The position numbers and the translations under genes are program-made. This document shows, piece after piece, positions 61,036 through 64,000 of a stretch of DNA of 64,000 nt (position 1 is the first letter of the stretch; the number at the start of each line of letters is the position of its first letter). The notes below the pieces were generated by a model that was not told the DNA's origin, made no database searches, and saw only the letters and a program-made list of their open reading frames with translations. This DNA comes from Diatrype stigma (taxonomy: Eukaryota; Ascomycota; Sordariomycetes; Xylariales; Diatrypaceae), in NCBI GenBank assembly GCA_022225965.2, contig JAKJXP020000055.1, positions 124,001 to 188,000 of the forward strand. The letters run 5' to 3'.

Positions 61036-63014
61036 TCACCTGACAACGCCCCAGCCGTGCTCCAGCAGGCCGGTGGCCTCCTCCAGCGTGAGCCCGCTGG
61101 TCTCCGGGTAGATGAGCCAGATGGCGACCCAGCCGACGGCGCAGACGAGCGCGTACAGCACGAAGGTCCAGGTCGGCGTCAGCGCGTCCATCATGGGGAG
61201 GAAGGTGAGCCCGACGGCGAAGTTGGCCGTCCAGTTGGCGCACGTCGCCGCCCCGCTGCCCAGCGACCGCACGCTGAGCGGGAACAGCTCGCTCTGCATC
61301 CAGGGCACGTTGCCCAGCCCCAGCGCGTACGCCGCCACGTACACCATGATGCTGACCAGGATGACGACCGCGGCGGTGGTGTGTGGCGTTGGTGTCTCTG
61401 CGGCTGGTGGAAGGTTGAAGAACCGGAACCCGACGGCGCAGAGCAGAAGCCCGACCGCCATGATAGGCACAGACCACAGCAGGATCCGCCGCCGGCCGAC
61501 GCGGTCGATCACCGCGAGCGCTACCGCCGTGAACAGGAAGTTGGTGCCCGCGACGCTCAGGGAGGTGAGCGTCGGGCTCTGGAAGCCGAGGAGGGTGAAG
61601 ATGGTGGCGGAGAAGTACATGAGGGAGTTCTATGATTGGGGGGATAACCTGTCAGTTTGTTCGTTCTTCCTTCCTCTGTATGCATGCGTTGGATAGATGG
61701 ATGGATGGATTAGTGGAAGGAAGAAAAGAAAAGAAAGCAACCTACGAATCCGCAGAGCTGCTGCAGAGCCTGCAGCAGACAGGCGATCGTCAAGGCCCTC
61801 CGGTTCCGCGGCACCGACAACAGCTCGCGCCAGCCCTGCACCCATTCACCACCACCGTCCTTCCTACCGCTCGCCGCCAATGCCCTCCGCCGCTCCTCTT
61901 CCTCCTCGCGCACTTCGGTCTCGATATCCTTCAGTATGCGATCCACCAAGCGCGTCGAGACCCGGTCCTCCTCCTCCTCACCATCACGATCCCGGCCCTG
62001 CTTCCCCTCCCCACCCGACGACCCAGCAACCGTACTCCAGATGACCCGCCTCGCCGCGGCCGGCCTCCCAGCCCTAACCAGCCACCGCGGCGTCTCCGGC
62101 ATCAGCAGCAGCAGCAGCACCGCCTGCAGCACAGCCGGCACGGCGCCCAAGCCGACCAGCCATCGCCACCCCTCCCCCCCACCATCCCCACCACCAACAA
62201 GCGCCCACCCGACCACATACGCGACGACCTGGCCCAGCGTAACGCACAAGACGTTGAGCGTGACGAGCCCGCCGCGGCGCGCGGCGGGCGCCAGCTCGGC
62301 CACGTACAGCGGGGTGGCGAAGGAGGCGGCGCCGACGGCGGCGCCCACGACGGCGCGCCCGGCCACGACGGCCGCCACGGTCCCGGCCCGCGCCTGCAGC
62401 AGCGCCCCCGCGGCGAACAGCACGTCCGCGCCGAGGATCACGGGGCGCCGGCCCGCGGCGTCGGCGAGGCGCGCTGCCAGCGGCGAGGCGGCGAGCGCGA
62501 GGAGCGCCGTCGCGGACGTGATGAGCGATTTGTCGAGGGAGGTGAGGGGTTGGCCGGATAGCGAGGTCCCGATCGAGACTAGGGTTGCGGAGATCACGCC
62601 TGTGTCGTCTGTTTGCCGGGGGTGGAGGGGGGGTTAGTGGTGGTTGGTTTTTTTATTTTTATGAATTAATGTCTGAATGTAGGTATGTATGGGAATCTGC
62701 GCGTGGGTATATAGGTATAATAGGGGCAGTTAGGCGGAAGAGTGGAAAAAGGGGGAGGGCAGGGGAGGGGATAACTTGCATCCGAATAGCAGGCCGCTGA
62801 TGCAAGCCGAGAGGGTCAGCAGCCACACGAAGGATCCGATGCGGCCCTCGCGGTGTCTGAATTCCGCCTCGTCCGCTTCATTTGCCTCTTCTGCTGCTGC
62901 GCCGGTATCCGATTGCAGCTCATCGGCTTCTAACAGCCCATCATGGTTGTCGCCATCCTCACGGTGGTGGCGGTGGGAGATCAAAGGCGCCGCCTGGTCG
63001 TCAGCAGTCGCCAT
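61036..63014 (-). CDS. Myo-inositol-type sugar porter, MFS SP family (3 exons, 563 aa)
   Basis: Twelve-helix H+ symporter of the sugar-porter family, closest in motifs to fungal inositol transporters (Itr1/Itr2 type). Exons: 63014-62780, 62608-61746, 61629-61036. Intron 1 has a GC donor (GCAAGT) and rejoins ISGLLFG to YDTGVISATLVSIG, restoring the family's GYDTGVI motif. Intron 2 is GT-AG and joins LCGF to NSLMYFSATIF. Other landmarks are ADAAGRRPVI (motif A), PETPRWLVRAGR after helix 6, DRVGRRR in the second half, and the closing PETSGLTLEEA. The N-terminus is acidic and cytosolic with an LL-type dipeptide. The loop between helices 6 and 7 is long and charged (EEEEDRV, VREEEEERRRAL). Substrate assignment to inositol rather than hexoses is inferred from overall resemblance and is moderate. 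Confidence 0.92.
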
Positions 63015-64000
63015 AATTGATATCGTCGGGATATTTGTGGTTCCCTGTTCTTCATCTAATGTATAGATTTCAACTAGCTCTTCTACTTGCGGGTAGATGC
63101 ACGGGGCGATATACGGTTGATCATCGCACCATAGGCATCACAGATATGAGGCTCAAGTGGTGGTTGATCGAAGGGAGTCGGGAAGTTGATACCAGAGGGA
63201 GGGAGCGTGCACCGTGAAGACATCACGTGTAACTAGAAGCCGCACACGGTCCGCTGTGTTGTCAAGGGTTACTTAGTGGGAACCTTGACCCTTACGTAGA
63301 TCCCTGAGAACCCCGGGAACATGCCGATTGGTGGTGGGTCAGTTAACTAGTTGTAGCCTTGTAGGACTGGTTGGTTGTTCCATAAGCGGCATGCGGCATG
63401 AGATTCAAATATATATCGTAGGATGTTCAGATTTGCTATCAAACTTACCATCTTGATCTGTCCCCGAAGCTTAGTTACATCGATGTCGAATACGATCTCG
63501 CCCTTTTTCAAACTATAGTGGGGTCGGAGATCGTTCGGGTACTTAGGAGGTAGAATGGCTGTTGAATCTTACTTTAAACCCCTGACTCCCTGATTCCTAT
63601 AAACCATTTTCGTTACCTTTCCATATAGCCGTCAATACACCCCTGAAACCATGGCTGTGGCATATTGGGAGGTAAGCCAAAGGACACAAAGGTATGGTTC
63701 AAATGAAGATATTCTCGAAAGTCATGTGTCTGCTTATATATGAACACTTGAACACACAACGAGAGTCAGCATTGAATATTGCCATGGCATTGCCTCGTTT
63801 GCTTCGTACTTCATTGCTTTCCACCTGTGTGCCGACCCCAGCTAACAATTTATGTCACCATTTTGTTGTCGCCCCCCACCCCCTTCCTTTTTTTTCTCTC
63901 CCTTTTCTTCTGCTGCACCATCTAGTCAAGTAAGTACACCAAAGTAGCATCGTCCATGCTGCCGTTGTCTATCCACCCGGCCACACCCACTCGCTCACCC
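63015..64000. other. Right-hand flank, upstream of the sugar porter
   Basis: About 1 kb containing the promoter of the minus-strand sugar porter and, past the middle, sequence that may belong to a gene beyond the window. At 63650 an ATGGCTGTGGCATATTGGGAG followed by GTAAGCC could be a first exon and donor, but nothing downstream confirms it. A C/T-rich stretch at 63870-63900 resembles a fungal 5' leader. Confidence 0.3.

Noticed and set aside
61632..62637. Plus-strand frames of 309 and 233 codons over the sugar porter
   Set aside because: Low-complexity Arg/Pro/Ala products antisense to the transporter exon.
63650..63675. Short ATG exon with GTAAG donor near the right edge
   Set aside because: Seven codons followed by a donor-like site are too little to call a gene without downstream exons in view.

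Overview
The window looks like nuclear chromosomal DNA of a filamentous ascomycete (Pezizomycotina, most likely a sordariomycete; this rank is an inference). Introns are mostly short (43-260 nt), with GTRNGT-type donors and CTAAC/CTGAC-like branch points close to the acceptor. Coding exons are GC-rich, with many C or G third positions. Long intergenic spacers are filled with TACCTA/TAGGTA words. The gene content is typical of a mould: Cyc8/Ssn6, a Sif2/TBL1 WD40 protein, GH51 arabinofuranosidase, a fungal ADAM protease, DHA1 and sugar-porter transporters. There are no bacterial operons, rRNA, tRNA or CRISPR features that I could support.

Twelve protein genes are supported. From left to right they are: ssn6/cyc8 (-, 190-3212); a TMEM115-like Golgi membrane protein (-, 13162-14369); a sif2/TBL1-like LisH-WD40 corepressor subunit (+, 18523-21428); an intracellular GH51 alpha-L-arabinofuranosidase (-, 22298-24101); an unrecognised small protein interrupted by an assembly gap (+, 28337-29357); an ADAM metalloprotease (-, 31596-34103); acetyl-CoA synthetase (-, 38196-40895); the RFC clamp-loader subunit Rfc5, which is human RFC3 (-, 45268-46537); a class I/II PLP aminotransferase (+, 49304-51330); a DHA1/Tpo-like MFS transporter (-, 52628-54869); an Ap4A-phosphorylase-like HIT-fold protein (+, 59461-60706); and a myo-inositol-type sugar porter (-, 61036-63014). 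I rebuilt exon structures by hand from splice sites, reading-frame phase and family motifs. Every multi-exon model keeps frame across all its junctions.

The genes form no obvious cluster. Two encode corepressor subunits (Cyc8 of Tup1-Cyc8, and a Sif2-like Set3/HDAC-complex subunit). Several serve carbon acquisition and use (arabinofuranosidase, acetate activation, inositol/sugar and drug/polyamine transport). Density is low, about one gene per 5.3 kb. One stretch of nearly 10 kb (3213-13161) has no gene I can defend.

The most useful oddities concern structure. Two contig joins show a poly-G / N / poly-C signature best explained as sequencing artefact, and one lies inside an intron. The sugar porter has a GC-AG intron. 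The SIF2-like gene has a 17-nt micro-exon, and the ACS gene has consecutive 24- and 27-nt micro-exons. An intron splits the HIT motif of the Ap4A-phosphorylase-like gene. Palindromic TACCTAGGTA-type words are spread through the spacers. I found no clear evidence of a new multi-gene system.
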